A DNA stretch of 64,000 nucleotides from Candidatus Altimarinota bacterium. Its GTDB lineage: Bacteria; Patescibacteriota; Gracilibacteria; UBA1369; LOWO2-01-FULL-3. Where the stretch lies: contig JALNWA010000003.1 in assembly GCA_023231115.1 (NCBI GenBank), forward strand, positions 50,505-114,504, given 5' to 3'. Below are positions 1 to 6,297 of this stretch, one piece after another. The position numbers and the translations under genes are program-made. The notes under the pieces were generated by a model. The model worked only from the letters and a program-made list of their open reading frames with translations, ran no database searches and was not told the DNA's origin. Every line of letters starts with the position of its first letter. Within the stretch, counting starts at the first letter, position 1.

Positions 1-125
1 CGCTTGTCAGCAACTAAAAGAGCTTTTTCATCCAAAGTTAAAATAGTTCGTTTAGGATCTATGGGAGATGTACGTCTTTCAGTTTCTCCATCCCAAGATT
101 CCGGTGTTTGTGCTTCTGGTGCCAT
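1..125 (-). CDS. hypothetical protein, N-terminal fragment (runs off window)
   Basis: The minus strand opens with ATG at 125 and stays open to the window edge, giving 41 residues that begin MAPEAQTPESWDGETERR and are rich in charged residues, Pro and Thr. A hairpin terminator separates it from the upstream toxin-antitoxin operon, so it is probably transcribed on its own. No domain is recognisable in so short a piece. The rest of the gene lies outside the window. Confidence 0.45.
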   Translation of the reverse strand, partial: MAPEAQTPESWDGETERRTSPIDPKRTILTLDEKALLVADK

Positions 126-156
126 ATAACTTGTGATTATAAACTAGGAGAGTATT

Positions 157-176
157 AAACACCCTTATCGGTGTTT
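157..176. terminator. Rho-independent terminator hairpin after the first TA operon
   Basis: AAACACC (157-163) and GGTGTTT (170-176) form a 7-bp stem with a 6-nt loop, flanked by T-rich sequence on the plus side (to 178) and TTTAAT on the minus side. It lies just past the minus-strand toxin gene and before the next minus-strand gene, where a terminator is expected. Confidence 0.6.
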
Positions 177-204
177 TTGTCAAGTGGGAAGTTTGAGGAG
201 AGTA

Positions 205-444
205 TTAGAGGTTTTTGTAGATATCTTTTCGATGGTCGATATTGACCAAGATGTTTTGGCCGTCTTCTACTTTGTAAACCAGACGTAATTTTCCTGAACG
301 GATACGATAGTAGTTGCTGAATCCGGCAAGCTTTTTTGGTTTGAGATTTGCAATATCATTGTTTATTATTTTTTGCCAAATCCCAAAGATTACAGCTCTT
401 CTCTTTGCATTTAATTTGTCTAATATTTTTTGCATTTTATCCAT
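205..444 (-). CDS. RelE/ParE-family toxin
   Basis: A 79-residue basic protein with the RelE/ParE fold pattern: an N-terminal helical half, then beta strands with YRIRSGKLRLVYKV and the C-terminal VNIDHRKDIYKNL typical of RelE-type mRNA interferases. These toxins cleave ribosome-bound mRNA (family knowledge). Its start overlaps the upstream antitoxin end by 8 nt, so the two are co-translated antitoxin first. The C-terminal HRKDIY block is shared with the next toxin (786-1064), which implies paralogy. The exact RelE versus HigB/YoeB subclass cannot be settled by eye. Confidence 0.8.
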   Translation of the reverse strand: MDKMQKILDKLNAKRRAVIFGIWQKIINNDIANLKPKKLAGFSNYYRIRSGKLRLVYKVEDGQNILVNIDHRKDIYKNL

Positions 445-673
445 CCATTTTTTTTATAGCTTGCTTGAATTTCTCAAAATCCAGTCCGCTTTCGCAATAA
501 ATACCAAAACTTTTTTCGTCCTCGTAATAAACCGTTTCGTCCTTTACTAAGGGCTTAATAAGTAATCCGTCTTTTGTTTCTTCGGCTATAAATTTGGTTG
601 TCTTGTATTTACTCCTCCAAGATTTTGGTAATGTTATTTGTCCTGTATTAAACATAGATAAAGTGTAAATCAT
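437..673 (-). CDS. AbrB/MazE-like antitoxin
   Basis: A 78-residue protein whose N-terminal half carries the SpoVT/AbrB swapped-hairpin signature (TGQITLPKSWRSKY, then a second strand). This is the DNA-binding fold of MazE- and VapB-type antitoxins. The acidic C-terminal half (YEDEKSFGIYCESGLDFEKF) would wrap the toxin. It is first in the operon with the RelE-like toxin and overlaps it by 8 nt. AbrB-type antitoxins are more often paired with MazF or PIN toxins, so the RelE partner is a less usual combination. A palindromic region over its start codon suggests autoregulation. Confidence 0.75.
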   Translation of the reverse strand: MIYTLSMFNTGQITLPKSWRSKYKTTKFIAEETKDGLLIKPLVKDETVYYEDEKSFGIYCESGLDFEKFKQAIKKMDG

Positions 674-717
674 AGTAATTAGTTAATTTGATTAATTTAA
701 CTAAATCTTACTATGTG
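672..717. promoter_or_regulatory. palindromic operator/promoter of the AbrB-RelE module
   Basis: Nested inverted repeats flank the antitoxin start: CATAGT/ACTATG outermost and TTAGTTAA/TTAACTAA inside, all within about 46 bp. Conditional autoregulation by the antitoxin or complex at such palindromes is the rule for type II modules. Binding here is inferred. Confidence 0.55.
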
Positions 718-746
718 GTTAATAAATTCACAAGCATTGTTGCATA

Positions 747-787
747 CTAAAATCCTGAGATTGGAAAAATAAAATTTGTTGACATCT
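747..787 (+). repeat. 41-bp direct repeat, copy 1 (downstream side of second TA module)
   Basis: This begins CTAAAATCCTGAGATTGG and matches 1412-1452 at about 35 of 41 positions, with the first 21 bases identical. The toxin stop codon (786-788) sits at its end. Together the two copies bracket the second TA module. Confidence 0.85.
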
Positions 788-1064
788 ACCTGTAAATGTC
801 TTTTCGGTGACCTATGTCTACGACTAGGAATTCTATGTTTGTTTTATCATTCTCCGACAAAAACAACAAAGCTCTGTATTGCCCTATTCTCAGCCTATGC
901 GTGGCATATTTGAATAGTGTTAATTTTTTGAGAATCGTGAAGATATTTTTATGATTTTTCAGATCTGTTAATTTTTCAATAATTCTTTTTTGCTCGAGAA
1001 AATTGAATTTCTTGAACTTTGCTTTTGCCTTCTGTGTAAAAGTAAATTTTATCATTTGTTTCAA
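786..1064 (-). CDS. RelE/ParE-family toxin
   Basis: A 92-residue basic protein with the RelE superfamily layout: a Lys-rich N-terminal helix pair (QKAKAKFKKFNFLEQKR), then RLRIGQYRALLF strands and the C-terminal VVDIGHRKDIYR. It overlaps the upstream Phd-like antitoxin by 4 nt, the standard antitoxin-toxin order. Its C-terminal DxxHRKDIY block is nearly the same as in the 205-444 toxin although the two antitoxins belong to different families. Expected activity is translation-dependent mRNA cleavage, from family knowledge. Confidence 0.78.
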   Translation of the reverse strand: MKQMIKFTFTQKAKAKFKKFNFLEQKRIIEKLTDLKNHKNIFTILKKLTLFKYATHRLRIGQYRALLFLSENDKTNIEFLVVDIGHRKDIYR

Positions 1065-1309
1065 ATCACCAAGTCACTTTTTCCTGAATCGACTGATTGT
1101 TTGTATTTTTTATCGAGACTTTTTCTATTCATGAACATTTCGTAATCTTCAATATATTCAGCGATTAATTCATCACATCCGTGGAAATATGGAAGCATTA
1201 CAACTTTTCCCTCCCCTTTGTTTGTCACGATATAGCTTGTTTTATCTATATTTTTGGCTATTTCTCCTATTTTTTGTTGCACGTGAGTAGTCGTTATTAT
1301 CGTTACCAT
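1061..1309 (-). CDS. Phd/YefM-like antitoxin
   Basis: An 82-residue protein with the Phd/YefM pattern: an N-terminal helix followed by SYIVTNKGEGKVVMLPYF, the conserved strand-turn-strand preceding the DNA-binding dimer helices, and a charged C-terminal tail for toxin binding. It overlaps the toxin by 4 nt. A possible -10, TATAAC (complement of 1319-1324), lies 9 nt before its ATG, so the mRNA would be nearly leaderless. Perfect palindromes just upstream are likely operator sites. Confidence 0.7.
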   Translation of the reverse strand: MVTIITTTHVQQKIGEIAKNIDKTSYIVTNKGEGKVVMLPYFHGCDELIAEYIEDYEMFMNRKSLDKKYKQSVDSGKSDLVI

Positions 1310-1345
1310 ATATGATAGGTTATATGTTTTATCATATATATGATA
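1308..1345. promoter_or_regulatory. operator/promoter of the Phd-RelE module
   Basis: TATCATATATATGATA (1330-1345) is a perfect 16-bp palindrome, and a further half-site ATATATGATA lies at 1308-1317. The minus-strand -10 candidate TATAAC (1319-1324) sits between them. This is a typical autorepression layout for type II TA operons. Confidence 0.6.
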
Positions 1346-1411
1346 TCTGTGTATTTTATATCCGTCAACAATGATTGTGACAGATGGATTTAAAATTTTC
1401 TTAAAATAATT

Positions 1412-1452
1412 CTAAAATCCTGAGATTGGAAAGTTGGAATTTGTGGACATTT
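1412..1452 (+). repeat. 41-bp direct repeat, copy 2 (upstream of guaA)
   Basis: This is the second copy of the 747-787 repeat in the same orientation. It ends 28 bp before the guaA start codon, so it lies in the guaA promoter region. The 660 bp between the copies hold exactly one TA operon and its operator. Confidence 0.85.
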
Positions 1453-1479
1453 TTGTGTTTTTATTGTAAACATTGAGGC

Positions 1480-3282
1480 ATGAATAAGATTGCAGTTTTA
1501 GATTTTGGCGGACAGTATGCGCATTTGATTGCGAGTAGGATTCGCAGGCTTGGCGTTTATAGCGAGATTTTGGATCCGGAAACGCCTTATGAAAAACTTT
1601 TGGAATATAAAGGAATTGTGCTTTCGGGCGGACCTTCAAGCGTAAATGACCCAAACAGCGCAAAGTGTGATAAAAGAATTTTTGAAATCGGAGTTCCGGT
1701 TCTTGGAATTTGTTTTGGGCATCAGATTACCGCGCATTTGTTGGGAGGTACTGTTGAACATGGGAACGTGCGCGAGTATGGACATGCAAATGTGAAATTT
1801 TCCGAAAAAAAGGGCGTTTTTGAAGGGATAAACGACTATGAGGATGTTTGGATGAGCCATTTTGATCAGGTTGTAAAATTGCCTGAGGGATTTATTGGAG
1901 TTGCAAGTACTGATGACTGCCCTATCGCGGCAATGGCGAACTATGAAAAAAATATTTACTCAATGCAGTTTCATCCGGAAGTTACACATACTCGTTGCGG
2001 AAATATTATTTTGCAAAATTTTGTGAATTTGACCGGAGAGACAAGAGATTGGGACATGAATACTTATGTTGATGAAATTATTAAAAATATAAAAGAAAAA
2101 GTCGGAGATAAAAAAGTGTTCTTGATGATAAGTGGCGGAGTGGATAGTACGGTCGCGTTTATGCTCATCTGTAAGGCAATCGGCGCAGAGCGGGTATACG
2201 GACTTTTTGTCGATACGGGATTTATGAGAATGAATGAAAAGGAGGAAGTTTCAGCGGCTTTGAAAGAGCTCGGTGTTACAAATTTGCACGTTTATGATGC
2301 AGGAAAAGAATACATAGATGCGCTTAAAGAAGTTTATGAACCTGAGGCAAAACGAAAAATTATTGGAGATTTGTTTTTGAGTATTCAGGAAAAAATTTCA
2401 AACGAACTGGGCTTAGATCCCGCAGAATGGCTTCTCGGACAAGGCACTATTTATCCGGACACAATCGAAACCGGCGGAACAAAACATGCTGATAAAATCA
2501 AAACTCACCACAATCGAGTCGAGAAAATTCAAAAACTAATAGAGGCCGGCAAAGTGATTGAACCGATTTCTCAACTTTATAAAGATGAAGTCAGATTGGT
2601 GGGAGAAAAACTTGGAATCAAGAAAGAACTTGTTTTTAGACATCCATTCCCAGGTCCGGGGTTGGCTGTAAGAATACTTTGTGCGAAAGAGGCGGATTAT
2701 CCGGAAGAACTTAAAAATACAGAAATTAAGATAAATGAGTTTTTGGCCGATAAAGGGCTTAAAGGACACATTCTTCCAATAAAGAGCGTCGGTGTTCAGG
2801 GAGATGAGAGAACTTACAGGCATCCGCTTTTGCTCACAGGGAAGCCTTTGGACTGGGATAGCCTATCCACTTTGACTACTCAGTTGACTAATCAATTCAA
2901 CGATATAAATAGGGTGCTTTTGTGCTTACAGCCTAGTGAAATTGGCTCTATTGGGGTTCACAATAAATACCTCACTTCTGACAGAATTTTGACTACCCAA
3001 AAGGCGGACAAGATTGTCATGGATTATCTTGTAGAAGCCAATATCTTGAATGACATATGGCAGTTTCCGACTGTACTTATTCCCCTATCTTTGGATAGTC
3101 GACCCGAGGAATGCATAGTCCTTAGGCCAGTAAACAGCCAAGAGGCTATGACTGCAAACTTCTATCGAATGGATTTTGAAAAGCTTGCAGAGCTAACTTC
3201 AAGGCTTGCGAAAGTCGATGGCGTTTATGGAATATTTTACGATATTACAAATAAACCACCTGCTACTATCGAGTGGGAGTAG
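1480..3282 (+). CDS. guaA: GMP synthase (glutamine-hydrolysing)
   Basis: Converts XMP, ATP and glutamine to GMP. The N-terminal class I glutamine amidotransferase domain (about 1-190) has the nucleophile in GICFGHQ (Cys78) and the triad His165/Glu167 in FHPEV. The ATP-pyrophosphatase domain has the P-loop SGGVDST (218-224). The C-terminal dimerisation domain ends in the family motif KPPATIEWE. At 600 residues it is about 75 longer than the usual 510-525 bacterial enzyme, the excess lying in the C-terminal dimerisation domain. It converges on murI with a 3-bp gap, leaving no room for a separate terminator. Confidence 0.97.
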   Translation: MNKIAVLDFGGQYAHLIASRIRRLGVYSEILDPETPYEKLLEYKGIVLSGGPSSVNDPNSAKCDKRIFEIGVPVLGICFGHQITAHLLGGTVEHGNVREYGHANVKFSEKKGVFEGINDYEDVWMSHFDQVVKLPEGFIGVASTDDCPIAAMANYEKNIYSMQFHPEVTHTRCGNIILQNFVNLTGETRDWDMNTYVDEIIKNIKEKVGDKKVFLMISGGVDSTVAFMLICKAIGAERVYGLFVDTGFMRMNEKEEVSAALKELGVTNLHVYDAGKEYIDALKEVYEPEAKRKIIGDLFLSIQEKISNELGLDPAEWLLGQGTIYPDTIETGGTKHADKIKTHHNRVEKIQKLIEAGKVIEPISQLYKDEVRLVGEKLGIKKELVFRHPFPGPGLAVRILCAKEADYPEELKNTEIKINEFLADKGLKGHILPIKSVGVQGDERTYRHPLLLTGKPLDWDSLSTLTTQLTNQFNDINRVLLCLQPSEIGSIGVHNKYLTSDRILTTQKADKIVMDYLVEANILNDIWQFPTVLIPLSLDSRPEECIVLRPVNSQEAMTANFYRMDFEKLAELTSRLAKVDGVYGIFYDITNKPPATIEWE

Positions 3283-3285
3283 ATT

Positions 3286-4098
3286 TCACCCTAGATTTAT
3301 TTTCTCCGGCATTTTGATTTTCATGCCGAGGTATTTTTCGGTGAAGTCTTTGAATCGCGTTGGATCATCTGTTGTGAGGAATTCCCTTTTGCCTTTTTTT
3401 GAAAGTTTTTTCTCTATTTCAGGATGTCTTTGCAGATAGGTTTTGAGGCTTTGTGCTGTCACTTCTCCCGATTCGATTATTCGGATTTTTTTGCCCAAAA
3501 TTCTTTTGAAATTTTTGATCATCAAGGGGTAGTGGGTGCATCCAAGAATTAGAGTATCGACATTGTGATTTTTTATATCTCGAAGATATTTTCTTAGAAT
3601 TGAATTAGCCTCCGGTTTCTTTTGCCAACCTTCCTCTATCAAGGGAACGAGCAACGGACAGGCTTTGCCATAAACTTTTATATCTTTATCTAGCTTATTG
3701 ATCTCGGTTTCATATACTTTTGAGCTTATCGTAGCCTTCGTTCCGACCACGCCGACACGCTTGTTTTTTGTTATTTCGATGGCTTTTTGTGCCGCAGGAA
3801 TCAATACTCCAAGGATTTTTCTATCTTTTTCATCTTTTCCTTTCAAATATTTTTCCTGAACATGACGAAGAGCCGTGCTTGAAGCTGTGTTGCAAGCGAA
3901 AATAATGAGTTTCACTCCCCTATTAAATAAATATTCAACCGCCTGCTGTGAGAACATTGTTATGTTTTCTTTGCTGTGGTTCCCATAAGGAGCTCTGCCG
4001 CTGTCCCCTAAATACAGATAATCGTACTCAGGTAAAAGCTTGAGTATTGGCTTTAGAACTGTGAGCCCGCCGTATCCTGAGTCAAATAGTGCAATCAT
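3286..4098 (-). CDS. murI: glutamate racemase
   Basis: Makes D-glutamate for peptidoglycan. The 270 residues carry both catalytic cysteines in their family contexts: FACNTAS (Cys69) and GCTHYPL (Cys187), plus the N-terminal FDSGYGGLTV and GDSGRAPYG substrate-binding motifs. Length is normal. A minus-strand -10 TAAAAT preceded by TGA (extended -10) lies only 7 nt before the ATG, implying a leaderless transcript. It diverges from the DUF881 pair and shows the cell makes its own peptidoglycan precursor. Confidence 0.96.
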   Translation of the reverse strand: MIALFDSGYGGLTVLKPILKLLPEYDYLYLGDSGRAPYGNHSKENITMFSQQAVEYLFNRGVKLIIFACNTASSTALRHVQEKYLKGKDEKDRKILGVLIPAAQKAIEITKNKRVGVVGTKATISSKVYETEINKLDKDIKVYGKACPLLVPLIEEGWQKKPEANSILRKYLRDIKNHNVDTLILGCTHYPLMIKNFKRILGKKIRIIESGEVTAQSLKTYLQRHPEIEKKLSKKGKREFLTTDDPTRFKDFTEKYLGMKIKMPEKINLG

Positions 4099-4105
4099 TG
4101 GTCCG

Positions 4106-4142
4106 ATTTTATCAAAAATTGCTTTGCAGAGCCAGTTATAAT
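4106..4142. promoter_or_regulatory. divergent promoters, murI (-) and DUF881 genes (+)
   Basis: On the minus strand TAAAAT (complement of 4106-4111) with an upstream TGA sits 7 nt from the murI ATG. On the plus strand TATAAT (4137-4142) sits 12 nt before the ATG at 4155. No convincing -35 is seen for either. Confidence 0.55.
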
Positions 4143-4154
4143 ATTATTGCATTA

Positions 4155-4883
4155 ATGCTTAATGATAATAATAAAAAATTCGCCGTTTCATTCCTTCTAA
4201 CAGGGCTTGTTCTCGGGCTTTTTCTTACTTGGCAGTTTAGAACAGAGGTTCCAAAGGGTGGCAATTTTCTTGTGGACGAAATCGATGCAAGAAAAGATTT
4301 ACTGAAAAGTTTCTTGGATGAACAGGCTTATTTGCAGAGCAGAATCGTGTTTTTGCGTAATGAGATAGAAAAGGCTCAAATCTTGATTGAGGATAAAACC
4401 AAAGATGTAAACATAGATATTCTTGATAAATTAAAAAGAAAAATAGGGCTTAGTGTTGTTGAGGGTGAAGGAATAGAAATCGTGATAGACGACAGTCCCG
4501 TCGCTTCCAGAGAAGGGGCTAACGTATCAGATAATTTGCTCGTTCAGGCTTCCGATCTTCGCGATCTTGTGAACATGCTAAATGCCGCAAAGGCCGAAGC
4601 TGTTTCAATAAACAATCAAAGAATTACAGCTCAATCCCCTATTTCTTCTATAGGAACCAGCATTTTAATAAACAACAGTTATATTTCTCCGCCTTTCACA
4701 ATAAATGCGGTCGGCGACAGCGGGGCTATAATGCAGAGAATTTTAAACGAAGCTCTGCTTCCGTCAATTTATAAAAGATCGAAGAAAGGAGAGGTTCGTT
4801 TTAAGGCTGAGCCAAAGGCATTTCTCTCTATACCGATTTACAATGGAGATTTACAGGCAAATAACCTAAATATCGTAAAATAG
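4155..4883 (+). CDS. DUF881-family membrane-anchored protein
   Basis: A 242-residue protein with one N-terminal membrane helix (about 9-27), a coiled coil (about 40-85) and the DUF881 domain (IGLSVVEGEGIEIVIDDSP, then VSINNQRITAQSPI). DUF881 members are YlxW/YlxX-like envelope proteins often found near division genes in Gram-positives; their biochemical role is unknown. The start at 4155 is chosen because the upstream in-frame ATG would overlap the promoter and add a non-hydrophobic leader. A second family member follows 3 nt later, so the two probably form a pair. Confidence 0.8.
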   Translation: MLNDNNKKFAVSFLLTGLVLGLFLTWQFRTEVPKGGNFLVDEIDARKDLLKSFLDEQAYLQSRIVFLRNEIEKAQILIEDKTKDVNIDILDKLKRKIGLSVVEGEGIEIVIDDSPVASREGANVSDNLLVQASDLRDLVNMLNAAKAEAVSINNQRITAQSPISSIGTSILINNSYISPPFTINAVGDSGAIMQRILNEALLPSIYKRSKKGEVRFKAEPKAFLSIPIYNGDLQANNLNIVK

Positions 4884-4886
4884 CCC

Positions 4887-5507
4887 ATGAATCAAAGAAA
4901 AATATACATTTTGATAATCGCAATTCTGCTTGGCAGTTTGATAATAATTGAAGGCAGATCTTTTAACGTGGTCAATGATATTATTCTTAGGGATTCTAAG
5001 AGCGATGTCTTCAAAGAAATAAAGGTTCTGAAAGAGGAAAATCAGAACCTAAGAGATGAGTTAAATGAGCTTGAGAAGACCCTTTCGAGACTTTCCGATC
5101 AGGATTTGGCCGTGAAGACTATTCAGGATGAAATAGATAAATATAATAAACTTTCCGGAGATTATGCTGTTTACGGGCCGGGAATTTCTATTTCCATAGG
5201 CGGAAAAATCACTTCCCCATGGATGGTTGATCTTATAAATGAGCTTTTTCACGCAGGAGCACAAGCCGTGAGCATAAACGGAATACGCATAACAAACGAG
5301 TCTTCCGGCTTCGATACTCTGCCAAAAGGACAAATTTATCTTGATGGGACAATTTTAAGCCCTCCTTATGTTTTTAATGGAATAGGTGAGGCAATCACAC
5401 TGAAAAATGCTTTGAACGCTTCAGGAGGCATTTTTGATAGAATAAAGGCGACTTTCGGAGGCATTTCCATAACGCTTGAACAGAAAGACGTGCTTGAAAT
5501 GAAATAA
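4887..5507 (+). CDS. DUF881-family membrane-anchored protein
   Basis: A 206-residue paralogue of the preceding gene with the same layout: a membrane helix (5-22), a coiled coil (about 40-75), then DUF881 with YGPGISISIGG and AVSINGIRITNESS. The 3-nt gap makes a two-gene operon. A heteromeric envelope complex is plausible, because paired paralogues with matching coiled coils usually interact, but this is inference. It converges on the HTH membrane protein gene with a 3-nt gap. Confidence 0.8.
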   Translation: MNQRKIYILIIAILLGSLIIIEGRSFNVVNDIILRDSKSDVFKEIKVLKEENQNLRDELNELEKTLSRLSDQDLAVKTIQDEIDKYNKLSGDYAVYGPGISISIGGKITSPWMVDLINELFHAGAQAVSINGIRITNESSGFDTLPKGQIYLDGTILSPPYVFNGIGEAITLKNALNASGGIFDRIKATFGGISITLEQKDVLEMK

Positions 5508-5510
5508 GCC

Positions 5511-6206
5511 TTATCTGTAATATAAAAAAAGCCAAAACGGTTGCAGTGCAAGAGTAAAAAGAAGAATTATTAAGAGAATTCGCTTGTTAAATCTTTCTAT
5601 TTTTACTCTTGAAAACACCTCTTTTACCTCTTTTTCTTTGATTTCAATCTTATCTTTCAACTCCTGTTTTTCTTTGTCGGCTTGATACTTGTCCCTGTGG
5701 AATTCGAGCATTGGAATACTGCTCCTGAGCTGAGATTCAAGCTGTCCCACTCTGTAATTCGCCATTTCAAGCCTTTCCTGCTTCATATTTAGCTCCTCTT
5801 TCACGTCAAAATATAATTTTTTATAGATCTCATTTTCTTCTTTTGGTACTTTTTGTTTATCCTTAGCCTCAATCACCTCGACCTTGTCTACATTGTCTAT
5901 AGACGTGCCCATAGTCATGTCTATAGACATCCTAGGTGTAGACATGTCGACATCGTCTACTATAACTGTAGACAGGCGTCCACTCTTAAACTTGCGAACT
6001 TCCTCTTTATTAAGCCAAATATGACCACTGTCGACACGACTAGACAATTTTTTGGCCTTTATGTATCTGTCTAGTGTTCTTATTGACACTTTTAATAGGC
6101 GACTTGCGGTTTTTCTGTCCAAACTATATGTAGACAACGTATTGTCTGTTTGCATGTCTATTGTATGTTTAATGTCTATAGACAAGATGTAGACATCTTT
6201 CGGCAT
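5511..6206 (-). CDS. membrane-anchored helix-turn-helix protein
   Basis: A 231-residue protein. Residues about 26-75 (SLDRKTASRLLKVSIRTLDR to LNKEEVRKF) match the excisionase/MerR-like helix-turn-helix type. Residues about 85-120 are a low-complexity VD/SID segment. About 120-205 is a strongly charged coiled coil, and 209-229 is a single C-terminal membrane helix with a short tail. This predicts a dimeric DNA-binding protein tail-anchored to the inner membrane. Its coding DNA and promoter hold an exceptional density of TGTCTA/TAGACA motifs, so autoregulation is likely. It diverges from the S-layer-type gene at 6298. A TAGAAT 6 nt before the ATG suggests a leaderless mRNA; a start at codon 18 (6155) is an alternative. 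Confidence 0.65.
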   Translation of the reverse strand: MPKDVYILSIDIKHTIDMQTDNTLSTYSLDRKTASRLLKVSIRTLDRYIKAKKLSSRVDSGHIWLNKEEVRKFKSGRLSTVIVDDVDMSTPRMSIDMTMGTSIDNVDKVEVIEAKDKQKVPKEENEIYKKLYFDVKEELNMKQERLEMANYRVGQLESQLRSSIPMLEFHRDKYQADKEKQELKDKIEIKEKEVKEVFSRVKIERFNKRILLIILLFTLALQPFWLFLYYR

Positions 6207-6250
6207 GATTTTATTCTATTTGTCTACATGTGTCTAGTTGATTGTCCACA
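5886..6250. repeat. dense TGTCTA/TAGACA palindrome cluster
   Basis: GTCTA or its complement TAGAC occurs 17 times in about 365 bp, against fewer than one expected by chance. Full palindromes include TGTCTATAGACA at 5918-5929 (extended to 14 bp at 5917-5930) and 6173-6184. There are also TGTAGACA at 5967, 6129 and 6188, TGTCTACA at 6221, and TGTCGACA at 5945 and 6029. The cluster covers the 5' half of the HTH gene and runs into the promoter of the surface-protein gene. Probable multi-site operator. Confidence 0.7.
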
Positions 6251-6266
6251 TGATGACATCTATAAT
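6238..6266 (+). promoter_or_regulatory. sigma-70 type promoter of the FG-GAP/SLH gene
   Basis: TTGATT (6238-6243), a 17-bp spacer and TATAAT (6261-6266). Transcription should begin near 6273, which rules out in-frame starts at 6238 and 6250 and selects the ATG at 6298. TGTCCACA (6243-6250) of the TGTCTA-type cluster lies in the spacer. Confidence 0.75.
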
Positions 6267-6297
6267 TAGCGTGTTCTCATCCTATTCCTTATTATCT

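Noticed and set aside
5511..6206. TGTCTA repeats explained only by the protein low-complexity segment
   Set aside because: Motifs also lie outside the coding region (6221-6250) and in parts coding for other residues, and occur in several registers, so protein constraint alone does not account for them; it remains a partial alternative.
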